A DNA stretch of 5,422 nt from contig JAJRTG010000097.1 in the NCBI GenBank assembly GCA_024278395.1, positions 1 through 5,422 on the forward strand, given 5' to 3'. Of this stretch, positions 1 through 5,422 are shown one piece after another. The stretch's first letter is position 1. Each line of letters starts with the position of its first letter. The translations under genes were made by a program, and so were the position numbers. Origin of the DNA: Fidelibacterota bacterium (GTDB taxonomy: Bacteria > Bipolaricaulota > Bipolaricaulia > UBA7950 > UBA9294). The notes below the pieces were generated by a model. That model saw only the letters and a list, made by a program, of their open reading frames with translations, was not told the origin of the DNA and made no database searches.

Positions 1-74
1 ACGCCGAGGAACTCAACTCAATTCGACCGGACGTGGAGATCGACGAGCTCTCCCACCTGGAGGGGGTACTGTGA
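1..74 (+). CDS. C-terminal tail of an unidentified upstream protein (partial)
   Basis: Reading from base 3, the frame is open for 23 codons and closes with TGA at 72-74. The tail is acidic and ends in ELSHLEGVL. Its stop overlaps the GTG start of the next gene in a GTGA junction, the usual arrangement of translationally coupled genes, which is the main reason to believe the frame is real. The visible stretch is too short to assign a family, and I do not recognise it. It shows that the FAD dehydrogenase downstream is not the first gene of its operon, so the promoter must lie left of the window. Confidence 0.6.
   Translation, partial: AEELNSIRPDVEIDELSHLEGVL
59..67 (+). promoter_or_regulatory. 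Strong Shine-Dalgarno for the FAD dehydrogenase
   Basis: The run GGAGGGGGT lies inside the last codons of the upstream frame. Its GGAGG core sits 7 bases before GTG at 71. It supports this GTG start, which places the FAD-binding GxGxxG motif close to the N-terminus as expected for the fold. Confidence 0.75.
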
Positions 75-1402
75 AGAAGGTCGACGTCGCGATCATCGGC
101 GCCGGGCCGGCCGGCCTGTTCGCCGCAGAGGCCCTTGTCGGTACCGGACTCAAGACGATCCTCATCGATCGAGGACAAGATCCGAAAAGACGCACCCACC
201 TTGCGTTCGGGACCGGAGGAGCGGGTGCCTTCTCCGACGGCAAGCTGAACCTAACCCCGAAGATCGGGGGCGATCCGGAGAGCATCGGGAGGACGCCGGA
301 GGAGGTCCAACGCTACATCGACCAGATCGACGCCGCGTTCACCCGGTTCGGGGCCCCGGAGAAGTACTCCGGGGAGGATCCTCTGGCCCTGGAGGAGCTG
401 AAGAAGACGGCAAGCCGCTACGGGATCGAGTTCATCAGCGGCCGCCAGCGCCACATGGGGACGACCGCGGTGCGGGACGTCGTCGACCGCTTCTATCACC
501 ACCTCCTGGAGCAGGGGATCGAGGTCTCGCTCGAGAACAAGATCGAGCGGATCGAGCGGCGGGACGGCGGATTCGTGTTGCACGGCCGTGAGGAGATCTC
601 CGCGCGCTACCTGATCGCCGCACCGGGCCGGGCCGGGGCGTACTGGCTGCGCGAGGAGGCTCTGCGGTTGGGAATAAAGACTGAGTACGGACCGATCGAC
701 GTCGGGATCCGGGTCGAGTTCCCGGCCGAGCTGTACACCCCGATCGAGCGGGTGATGTACGACGCCAAGCTGCGGGTGCGCACCTCCACCTACGACGACA
801 TGGTCCGCACCTTCTGCACCAACCCGCGCGGGTTCGTGGTGCGGGAGAGGTACGAGGAGTTCTCCCTCGTGAACGGTCACGCGGAGAACGACATCAAGAC
901 CGAGAACACGAACTTCGCGCTTCTCTCCCACATCGAGCTTACCGACCCGGTGGAGGACACGACCGAATACGGCCGCGCGATCGCCAAGCTGGCGACGACG
1001 ATCGGGGGAGGGAGGCCGATCATCCAGCGGCTGAAGGACCTGAACCAGGGGCGCCGCTCGACCGCGGATCGGCTGCGCCGGGCGACGATAACCCCGACCC
1101 TGACCGACGCCACCCCGGGGGATATCTCGATGGCCCTGCCCGACCGGGTGGTTGTCAACCTGCTCGAGGGGCTCACGCAGCTCAACAACATCATCCCCGG
1201 CCTGACCGCGGACAACACCTTCCTGTACGCCCCGGAGATCAAGTTCTACGACACCCGCTATCCGGTGAACCGGGACATGGAGACGCATGTTCCGGGGTTC
1301 TTCGTGGCCGGCGACGCCTCCGGCCATTCCCGCGGGATCGTTTATTCCGCGGTCACCGGGATGATCGCGGCCGAGGCGATCAGAAAGCGCTCCGAAGACT
1401 GA
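71..1402 (+). CDS. FAD-dependent dehydrogenase, COG2509-type NAD(P)/FAD oxidoreductase
   Basis: This is a 443-residue cytosolic flavoprotein with a two-dinucleotide-binding-domain fold. Residues 5-34 form the Rossmann FAD-binding unit: GAGPAG at 10-15, followed by a strand ending LID at 31-33. A glycine-rich segment, GTGGAGAFSDGKLN (47-60), is characteristic of the COG2509 group. YLIAAPGRAGAYWL (180-193) fits the second conserved GD/ATG-like segment of such flavoproteins. FVAGDASGHSRG (411-422), with the following helix, is the C-terminal motif that closes over the FAD ribityl chain. One cysteine (C249, in RTFCTNPRG) lies in a conserved-looking loop. There is no signal peptide or membrane segment, and the length fits the short form of the family. 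It starts with GTG behind a strong Shine-Dalgarno, overlaps the previous gene by 4 bases and the next by one. The family assignment is good; substrate and physiological partner are unknown to me, and the neighbours do not settle them. Confidence 0.88.
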   Translation: MKKVDVAIIGAGPAGLFAAEALVGTGLKTILIDRGQDPKRRTHLAFGTGGAGAFSDGKLNLTPKIGGDPESIGRTPEEVQRYIDQIDAAFTRFGAPEKYSGEDPLALEELKKTASRYGIEFISGRQRHMGTTAVRDVVDRFYHHLLEQGIEVSLENKIERIERRDGGFVLHGREEISARYLIAAPGRAGAYWLREEALRLGIKTEYGPIDVGIRVEFPAELYTPIERVMYDAKLRVRTSTYDDMVRTFCTNPRGFVVRERYEEFSLVNGHAENDIKTENTNFALLSHIELTDPVEDTTEYGRAIAKLATTIGGGRPIIQRLKDLNQGRRSTADRLRRATITPTLTDATPGDISMALPDRVVVNLLEGLTQLNNIIPGLTADNTFLYAPEIKFYDTRYPVNRDMETHVPGFFVAGDASGHSRGIVYSAVTGMIAAEAIRKRSED

Positions 1403-2556
1403 TGCGAAGAGGTTCCCTTCTTGCAGCGGCCGTGCTCCTCCTGCTCTCATTCCCCCTGTTCTCCCAGGCCCTCCCGATCCCCGGGTTCAATCAGGCGTAC
1501 CGCGACGGGACCGGGTACTGGGGGGCGTGTCCGATGGGGACGGACGGATGTCCTGACCGGATAGAGACCGCAGGCTGCCTGATCACGGCCCTCGCGTCGG
1601 TCCTCGAGTACTACCGGATCACTCTGACGATTCCGGCGTACGCCTCCTGCACCGGTGCAGCCCGGGCCGGGATGGATCCGGGGATCCTGAACGACTGGCT
1701 GCGGGAACACGGCGGATACGGGCGCTGCGCGGAGGACAGGATCGGGAACTGCTGCCTCGAGTGGACCGCCGTCCCCGACGAGGTGCGCCTCTACCAGCAC
1801 GAGAACCTCTCCTCGACAGGCCTCGATGAACCGTCGCAGGCGACGATCGACCGCGCGTTAGCACAAGGCTACCCGGTGATCGCCGGAGTACACTGGGGAG
1901 CCTACTGCCACGGCACGACGCGGAAGAGCGAGAACTGCCATTGGATCGTGCTCACGGGCAAGGTCGGAGAGACCTACACGATCACCGATCCCTACAACCG
2001 CGACAAGCACGATCCCCGCGGCGTCCGGACCACCCTCAACCGCGGGACCTTCGGGGCGTACACGATCGACCGGTTCGTGGTGGCAGAGGGTCCTGTCCCG
2101 AGGGCGGGGACCGAGACCAGGATCTCCGTCTCCCTCCAGGACGAAAAAGCCCTCGTCATCAACCTCACCGGAAGCGGAGGGAGGTTCCTCGTCTTCGCCC
2201 GAGCAATCGATCCGCAGGGGACGGTGAGCTACGTCCACCTGTCGGGGGGGAGGCTCCTTCTCTCCCCGACCCGCCGGTCCCTCTTCCCCGCACCGGTGGA
2301 ACTACACCGAGGGAAGAACGAACTCCCCACAGGGGGCCTCCCCGGAGCCATCCCCGGGAGCTACACCCTGGAGGTGTGGATCGAGACCCCGGAACGGCCG
2401 GGGATCCCGGTGGCGGCGGACATCATCTCCTACCGCATCGAAACAGCCGAGGCTCCCGAATCACCCCCCATCGTCCTTTCGATCGGGATCGCGGCGGGAC
2501 TCGCCCTGGTCATCAGCCTGCTCGTGGGGTTAATCGCCCTTGCGGTTGAGCGATAA
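1402..2556 (+). CDS. Exported, membrane-anchored C39/papain-like cysteine peptidase-fold protein
   Basis: This is a 384-residue extracytoplasmic protein. Residues 1-23 form a signal peptide (MRRGS, then a Leu/Ala-rich core, likely cleaved near SQA). Residues 27-205 resemble the Peptidase_C39_2 domain: Q31 in FNQAYRD is a likely oxyanion residue, C59 in ETAGCLITALASVLEYY the nucleophile, H180 in NCHWIVLTG the general base, and D196 in YTITDPYNRD the third residue. The region 225-345 is probably a beta-sandwich, ending with GSYTLEVWIETPE. One hydrophobic helix (about 356-381) with a tiny VER tail anchors it, leaving the bulk outside. The catalytic domain is cysteine-rich (C43, C50, C59, C83, C109, C117, C118, C169, C179), which suggests structural disulfides. 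The ATG overlaps the preceding stop as TGATG; there is no clear Shine-Dalgarno, so coupled translation is likely. It could be an active peptidase or an inactive binding relative. The target is unknown. Confidence 0.8.
   Translation: MRRGSLLAAAVLLLLSFPLFSQALPIPGFNQAYRDGTGYWGACPMGTDGCPDRIETAGCLITALASVLEYYRITLTIPAYASCTGAARAGMDPGILNDWLREHGGYGRCAEDRIGNCCLEWTAVPDEVRLYQHENLSSTGLDEPSQATIDRALAQGYPVIAGVHWGAYCHGTTRKSENCHWIVLTGKVGETYTITDPYNRDKHDPRGVRTTLNRGTFGAYTIDRFVVAEGPVPRAGTETRISVSLQDEKALVINLTGSGGRFLVFARAIDPQGTVSYVHLSGGRLLLSPTRRSLFPAPVELHRGKNELPTGGLPGAIPGSYTLEVWIETPERPGIPVAADIISYRIETAEAPESPPIVLSIGIAAGLALVISLLVGLIALAVER
2530..2556. other. 27-base tail-to-tail overlap of convergent genes
   Basis: The plus-strand peptidase-fold gene stops with TAA at 2554-2556. 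The minus-strand polyferredoxin gene stops with TAA read from 2532 to 2530. Their last codons therefore share 27 bases, and no intergenic terminator can fit between them. I see no GC-rich hairpin followed by a T run in either direction near this point. Read-through would give antisense transcripts of the opposite gene, or termination may be Rho-dependent. Confidence 0.9.
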
Positions 2557-3345
2557 GAAGAGCCTGCGCGCGGAGCCGCCCGGCTGCAGCTGCGGGGAGA
2601 ACGTAAGCTGGAGGGCCTCCATGTGACAGGCCTCCGTGCATTCCCCGCACTTCGTACAGTTATGGGAATCGTATTCCTCATGGGGGTTGAGCCCCATCGG
2701 GCAGGCGCTCGCGCACTCACCGCACCGGGAGCACTGGCTGGCGTTCAGGGTCAAGTGAAGGAAGCTCACCCGGTTGAACAGCGACAGAAGCGCCCCCATC
2801 GGGCAGAGGTAGCGGCACCAGAACCGGGAGATGATCACCATCCCGAGCAGGGTGGCCGCCAGGGTCCCGAGGTGGATGAGGAACGGGCGGTTGAGCGAGG
2901 CCACCCCGAGGAAGAAGTAGGGGATCGACGCCTCGAGCCCCCCGACCGGACAGAGCTTGCAAAACATGGTATCGGCGAACGCCCACGCGGCGATGATCGT
3001 CCCGGCGAGGACCGCGTACTTGGAGTAGGAGGCGAGTCCGTTGATCCGCACCTTGCGGAACGACAATAGGTCGTTCAGGGTCCCGAACGGACAGAACCAG
3101 CCGCAGAAGCCGCGACCGGCGATGAGGCCGTAGGCGACGATCGTCGCGACCCAGAAATAGGGGACGGTCCCGTAGATCACAAGGTTCTGCATCAGCCCGA
3201 TCGGGCAGATGGTGATCGCGAGCGGACACGCGTAGCAGTGAAGCCCGGGGAAGATGATGTGCGTCATCCCGATCCCGGTGAACCCGAACAGCCCCAACAG
3301 GAGCCCGAACCCCTGACTGATCCTACGCAGGAGCGAGAGCCTCAT
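2530..3345 (-). CDS. NapH/NosR-like membrane polyferredoxin (4Fe-4S)
   Basis: This is a 271-residue inner-membrane iron-sulfur protein. Hydrophobic segments lie near residues 11-33, 57-78, 108-127 and 154-175. The NapH/NosR/CcoG-type hallmarks are GRGFCGWFCPFG (C81, C85) and FWCRYLCPMGA (C177, C181). Two further pairs, HCYACP (C37, C40) and FCKLCPVGG (C129, C132), plus C47, lie at the other ends of the helices. The C-terminus carries two classical ferredoxin motifs: C205-x2-C208-x2-C211-x3-C215P and C230-x2-C233-x2-C236-x3-C240. Positive charges (RLSLLRR at the N-terminus, RKVR near 97-100) place the N-terminus, the CxxxCP motifs and the ferredoxin part in the cytoplasm. I start at the ATG at 3345, which overlaps the upstream stop as ATGA and follows a G-rich GGGGGTCGGGGG stretch. 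A longer in-frame opening up to 3582 runs through the neighbour's thioredoxin code and has a non-protein-like Arg/Gly/Pro composition. Family role: electron transfer across or at the membrane. Its partners here appear to be the thiol-redox proteins encoded just upstream. Confidence 0.88.
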   Translation of the reverse strand: MRLSLLRRISQGFGLLLGLFGFTGIGMTHIIFPGLHCYACPLAITICPIGLMQNLVIYGTVPYFWVATIVAYGLIAGRGFCGWFCPFGTLNDLLSFRKVRINGLASYSKYAVLAGTIIAAWAFADTMFCKLCPVGGLEASIPYFFLGVASLNRPFLIHLGTLAATLLGMVIISRFWCRYLCPMGALLSLFNRVSFLHLTLNASQCSRCGECASACPMGLNPHEEYDSHNCTKCGECTEACHMEALQLTFSPQLQPGGSARRLFLSLNRKGD

Positions 3346-4316
3346 CCCCCGACCCCCAGCAGCTTGAGGAGCTTGTTCTCGAGGTCGTCGATCCCGAATA
3401 CCACCTCCCCGGTGTTCACGTTGAGCACGGCCGGGACGATCGTGCGCCGGTTGCGGATCACCCCGTGGGCGGCGGCGATCTCGCGGTCGGTGTCCACGTT
3501 GACAAACCGGTAGCTTATGTGCGGGGTCACCTTCGCCATCTCCTCCACCATCGCCTCCGCATAGGGGCAGGAGTGGCACCACGGGGCGTAGAAGACGATG
3601 AGCTCGACATCGGACCCGAGGGTGGAGAGCGCCGCGACCGCCGATTTCGACAGCGTTGGGGACTCACTCTGTGACTCCTCTATCCCCACGCACGAGGTGC
3701 AGAGCACGGCCGCGATCCCCTGCGCCTGCTCGTGCTGGCCGAGTCGGACCCCGTAGACGAACCCGCCGACGACCAGCAGGAGAAGAACGAAATAGAGCGG
3801 AAGGCGGAACCCGGCCGCCCACAGCCCGATTCCGATCCCGATGAGGAGGATCCCGATCCCCGGGATCACCCACGGAGGAAGAGGGCGCTTAGTCGGCGCC
3901 ACCGCCGCCTTCTCCTCCACCACGACCGGGACGCTGAACTCGTCGGCCACCTGAAAGCAGCTCACGTCGATGCAGTAGGTGTAGAGGATCGAAAGCTTGA
4001 TCTCGTATGCGCCCGATTGAAGCTCGGGAGCGGCCGTCACAGTGAAGTTGAGCTTCCCTTTGCCGAACGGCCCTATCTCCTTGATCCCCCCCTTCTCCGG
4101 GGCGACGGTCAGTCCCTCCGGCGCGGAGACCTCGACCGTGAGGTCGTCGGCGGCATGGACCGCGTTGTTCCCGGCGGTTAACCGAAAGGAAGTTTCCCCT
4201 CCGGGGGGGAGATGGACCTCGGGCGGATCGACTGAGAAGGAGAGGATCGGCTCCTGCCCGAGCGCCGTCGCGCCGATGAGCCCGAAGAGCAGGACCGTGA
4301 TCCAGAGCTTCGCCAT
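3342..4316 (-). CDS. Membrane-anchored DsbD-alpha-like / thioredoxin fusion protein
   Basis: This is a 324-residue exported redox protein. Residues 1-21 are a signal peptide (ending ATALGQ). Residues 22-135 form an Ig-like beta domain ending YTYCIDVSCFQVADEFSVPV, which resembles the N-terminal (alpha) domain of DsbD with its Cys pair (here C115 and C120, C-x4-C). Two membrane helices follow (about 149-169 and 172-190), separated only by FR, so both soluble parts should lie outside. Just after the second helix is LCTSC (C206, C209), an additional CxxC. Residues 222-324 are a thioredoxin-like domain with APWCHSC (C247, C250) and a probable cis-proline at P295 (TIVPAV). The DsbD eight-helix beta domain is absent. 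A TTG at 4322 could extend the protein by two residues, but the Shine-Dalgarno fits the ATG at 4316. It lies 2 bases after the TlpA-like gene and overlaps the polyferredoxin gene as ATGA. Likely role: a thiol-electron relay between the membrane protein and periplasmic or cell-surface clients. The direction (reduction or oxidation) is not shown. Confidence 0.82.
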   Translation of the reverse strand: MAKLWITVLLFGLIGATALGQEPILSFSVDPPEVHLPPGGETSFRLTAGNNAVHAADDLTVEVSAPEGLTVAPEKGGIKEIGPFGKGKLNFTVTAAPELQSGAYEIKLSILYTYCIDVSCFQVADEFSVPVVVEEKAAVAPTKRPLPPWVIPGIGILLIGIGIGLWAAGFRLPLYFVLLLLVVGGFVYGVRLGQHEQAQGIAAVLCTSCVGIEESQSESPTLSKSAVAALSTLGSDVELIVFYAPWCHSCPYAEAMVEEMAKVTPHISYRFVNVDTDREIAAAHGVIRNRRTIVPAVLNVNTGEVVFGIDDLENKLLKLLGVGG

Positions 4317-4318
4317 CC

Positions 4319-5422
4319 TCAACCCTCCGGACTGATCAGCTTCTCCACCGCCTGGCGCAGATCCCCGCCGCGCAGGTTCTTCCCCACTATCGTCCCGTCT
4401 CGATCGATGACGTAGGTCATCGGGATCGCGGTCACCCGATACGTCGCGGCGATCGGACCGTCCGGGCCGTCGTAGATCTGCGGGTAGTCGATCCCGTTAC
4501 TGGAGACCGCCTGCTCAAACTCCTTTTCCGTGCGGTCGAGGTTTATCCCCAACACGACGACACCCTCGTCTTTATAATCCGAAGCGAGCTTCTCCACGTT
4601 CGGAAGCTCGATGATGCACGGCTTGCACCAGCCGGCCCAGAAATCGAGGACCACGATCCTCCCCTTGAGCCCGGAGAGGGATATATCCTTCCCGTCGGAG
4701 GTCTTTCCCGAGAAGTCCGGGGCCGGATACCCGATCCCCAGCGGTCGCTTCTCCGGGACGTAGGTATCGCTCTTCTCGATCACGATACGCGCCCCATCGG
4801 CGCTTATCGACTTGACGGCGTAGACCGTCCCCCCGAGGTTGAACGGCTCGTCGAGGGAGAAGCGCTCGTGCGAGTCGCGGCTCGTGAGCAGCTTCCCGTC
4901 CCGATCGGCGTCGATGAAGAGCGTCCCCTTGGCAAGGTCGTCGTAGCGGCCACTCGTGTTCTCGTCCACGACCGCGATCCTGTACTCCACCCCGTCGAGG
5001 TCCACCGTCCCCTCCCGATATCCGCCGCGGAAGTAGACGAGGACTGTCGGATAGGCGGGATCCCAGACGGCCAACAGGGCGTACGGCTCCAGCCCGGTGG
5101 TGTAGGAGATCCTGACCTCGAAATGCGCGATGCGCTCGCCGGAAGAGAAGACCTTCTGCCACGGGGCCGGAACGAACGCGGTCTTGGAATCAGGCTTTAT
5201 ATAGAGGCGCACATCGTCTCCGTCACGCTCAAGGATCACCGGGAATCCCTGACCGTTCAGCGGGATCACCCCGTAGCTGAGATCTCCGGAGACCTCTGAG
5301 GGAAGCTCGAGATCCGCCGGTGGGGAGGAAAGTTGTATCCCCTGGGGGACGAAGAGAGCGGTGAGGTCAAGAATCGAATCGTTGTACTGAAGCTCGGCCT
5401 CGGCCGACAGGCCGACGACGAA
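4319..5422 (-). CDS. TlpA/ResA-family thioredoxin-like protein with long N-terminal domain (5' partial)
   Basis: The frame is open without a stop from 5422 to TGA at 4319, giving 367 visible residues; the true start lies right of the window. A GTG at 5269 is in frame but has 51 further plausible codons before it. These begin FVVGLSAEAE, which looks like the end of a signal peptide. Residues about 10-225 are a beta-rich domain I cannot name, with an acidic loop DADRDGK (171-177) like a partial EF-hand or dockerin calcium loop, then SHERFSLDEPFNLGG. The last ~140 residues are a TlpA/AhpC-TSA-type thioredoxin domain: GYPAPDFSGKTSDGK, then LDFWAGWCKPC (C266, C269), a strand VVVLGINLD, and cis-proline P334 in TAIPMTYVIDRDG. 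Relatives reduce extracytoplasmic disulfides, for instance during cytochrome c maturation, but no cytochrome gene is visible here. It is the first visible gene of the minus operon, 2 bases from the DsbD-alpha/thioredoxin gene. The bulky N-terminal part makes it about twice the usual size of TlpA proteins. Confidence 0.85.
   Translation of the reverse strand, partial: FVVGLSAEAELQYNDSILDLTALFVPQGIQLSSPPADLELPSEVSGDLSYGVIPLNGQGFPVILERDGDDVRLYIKPDSKTAFVPAPWQKVFSSGERIAHFEVRISYTTGLEPYALLAVWDPAYPTVLVYFRGGYREGTVDLDGVEYRIAVVDENTSGRYDDLAKGTLFIDADRDGKLLTSRDSHERFSLDEPFNLGGTVYAVKSISADGARIVIEKSDTYVPEKRPLGIGYPAPDFSGKTSDGKDISLSGLKGRIVVLDFWAGWCKPCIIELPNVEKLASDYKDEGVVVLGINLDRTEKEFEQAVSSNGIDYPQIYDGPDGPIAATYRVTAIPMTYVIDRDGTIVGKNLRGGDLRQAVEKLISPEG
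4323..4328 (-). promoter_or_regulatory. Shine-Dalgarno deciding the start of the DsbD-alpha/thioredoxin gene
   Basis: On the minus strand, GGAGGG is followed by TTGAGG and then ATG (4316-4314), a 6-base spacer. The competing TTG start at 4322 directly abuts the motif, with no spacer, so the ATG is preferred. The site lies within the last codons (encoding PEG) of the upstream TlpA-like gene. Confidence 0.7.

Noticed and set aside
251..1450. A 399-codon open frame on the minus strand opposite the FAD dehydrogenase
   Set aside because: It is a shadow of a GC-rich gene. Its protein is rich in Arg, Gly, Pro, Asp and Val in a low-complexity manner with no recognisable motif, while the plus strand encodes a clear flavoprotein with family motifs.
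1941..2549. A 202-codon plus-strand frame inside the C39-like gene
   Set aside because: It lies out of frame within a gene with signal peptide, catalytic motifs and membrane anchor. Its product is a low-complexity Arg/Pro/Gly/His sequence with no family features.
2568..2600. GC-rich inverted-repeat-like stretch (around CTGCAGCTGC) just past the plus-strand stop, as a possible terminator
   Set aside because: It encodes an ordinary part of the polyferredoxin C-terminus (SPQLQPGG), is not a clean stem, and has no T run on either strand.
3346..3582. N-terminal extension of the polyferredoxin gene (79 more codons in frame)
   Set aside because: The extension overlaps the thioredoxin domain of the upstream gene and encodes an Arg/Gly/Pro-rich stretch. 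The ATG at 3345 gives a normal positively charged N-terminus followed by a first membrane helix and an ATGA junction.
4317..4322. TTG at 4322 as the start of the DsbD-alpha/thioredoxin gene
   Set aside because: It abuts the Shine-Dalgarno with no spacer, whereas the ATG at 4316 is 6 bases downstream. The difference is only two residues.

Overview
The window is a compact, GC-rich bacterial segment with almost no non-coding DNA. It holds two convergent gene strings: a plus-strand string (about 1-2556) and a minus-strand string (5422 down to 2530). Genes within each string overlap or lie within a few bases (GTGA, TGATG and ATGA junctions and one 2-base gap), so each reads as part of an operon whose promoter lies outside the window. 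I see no RNA gene, mobile element, CRISPR array or clear terminator. The gene families, the Fe-S-rich membrane protein and the tight packing fit an anaerobic, possibly thermophilic bacterium from a GC-rich, poorly cultured lineage (Bipolaricaulota/Acetothermia-like is one guess). The phylum is not determined by anything I can see.

Plus strand: the tail of an unidentified gene (to 74) overlaps a 443-residue FAD-dependent dehydrogenase of the COG2509 type (71-1402). This overlaps by one base an exported, cysteine-rich, C39/papain-like cysteine-peptidase-fold protein with a C-terminal membrane anchor (1402-2556).

Minus strand, in order of transcription: (i) an exported TlpA/ResA-like thioredoxin with a long N-terminal domain (4319-5422, its 5' end cut by the window edge); (ii) a membrane-anchored protein joining a DsbD-alpha-like domain, two membrane helices, an extra CxxC motif and a thioredoxin domain with a CHSC site (3342-4316); (iii) a polytopic NapH/NosR-like protein with two cytoplasmic-type 4Fe-4S ferredoxin motifs and eight paired membrane-flanking cysteines arranged as a two-fold repeat (2530-3345).

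Read together, the minus-strand genes look like a transmembrane thiol-redox system. Electrons could pass from cytoplasmic ferredoxin-type clusters, across the membrane through the polyferredoxin, to extracytoplasmic CxxC proteins. That would be a job usually done by the membrane domain of DsbD or CcdA, which is absent here. The families and motifs are seen directly; the electron path and its direction are inference. The neighbouring cysteine-rich exported protein on the other strand is a possible client.
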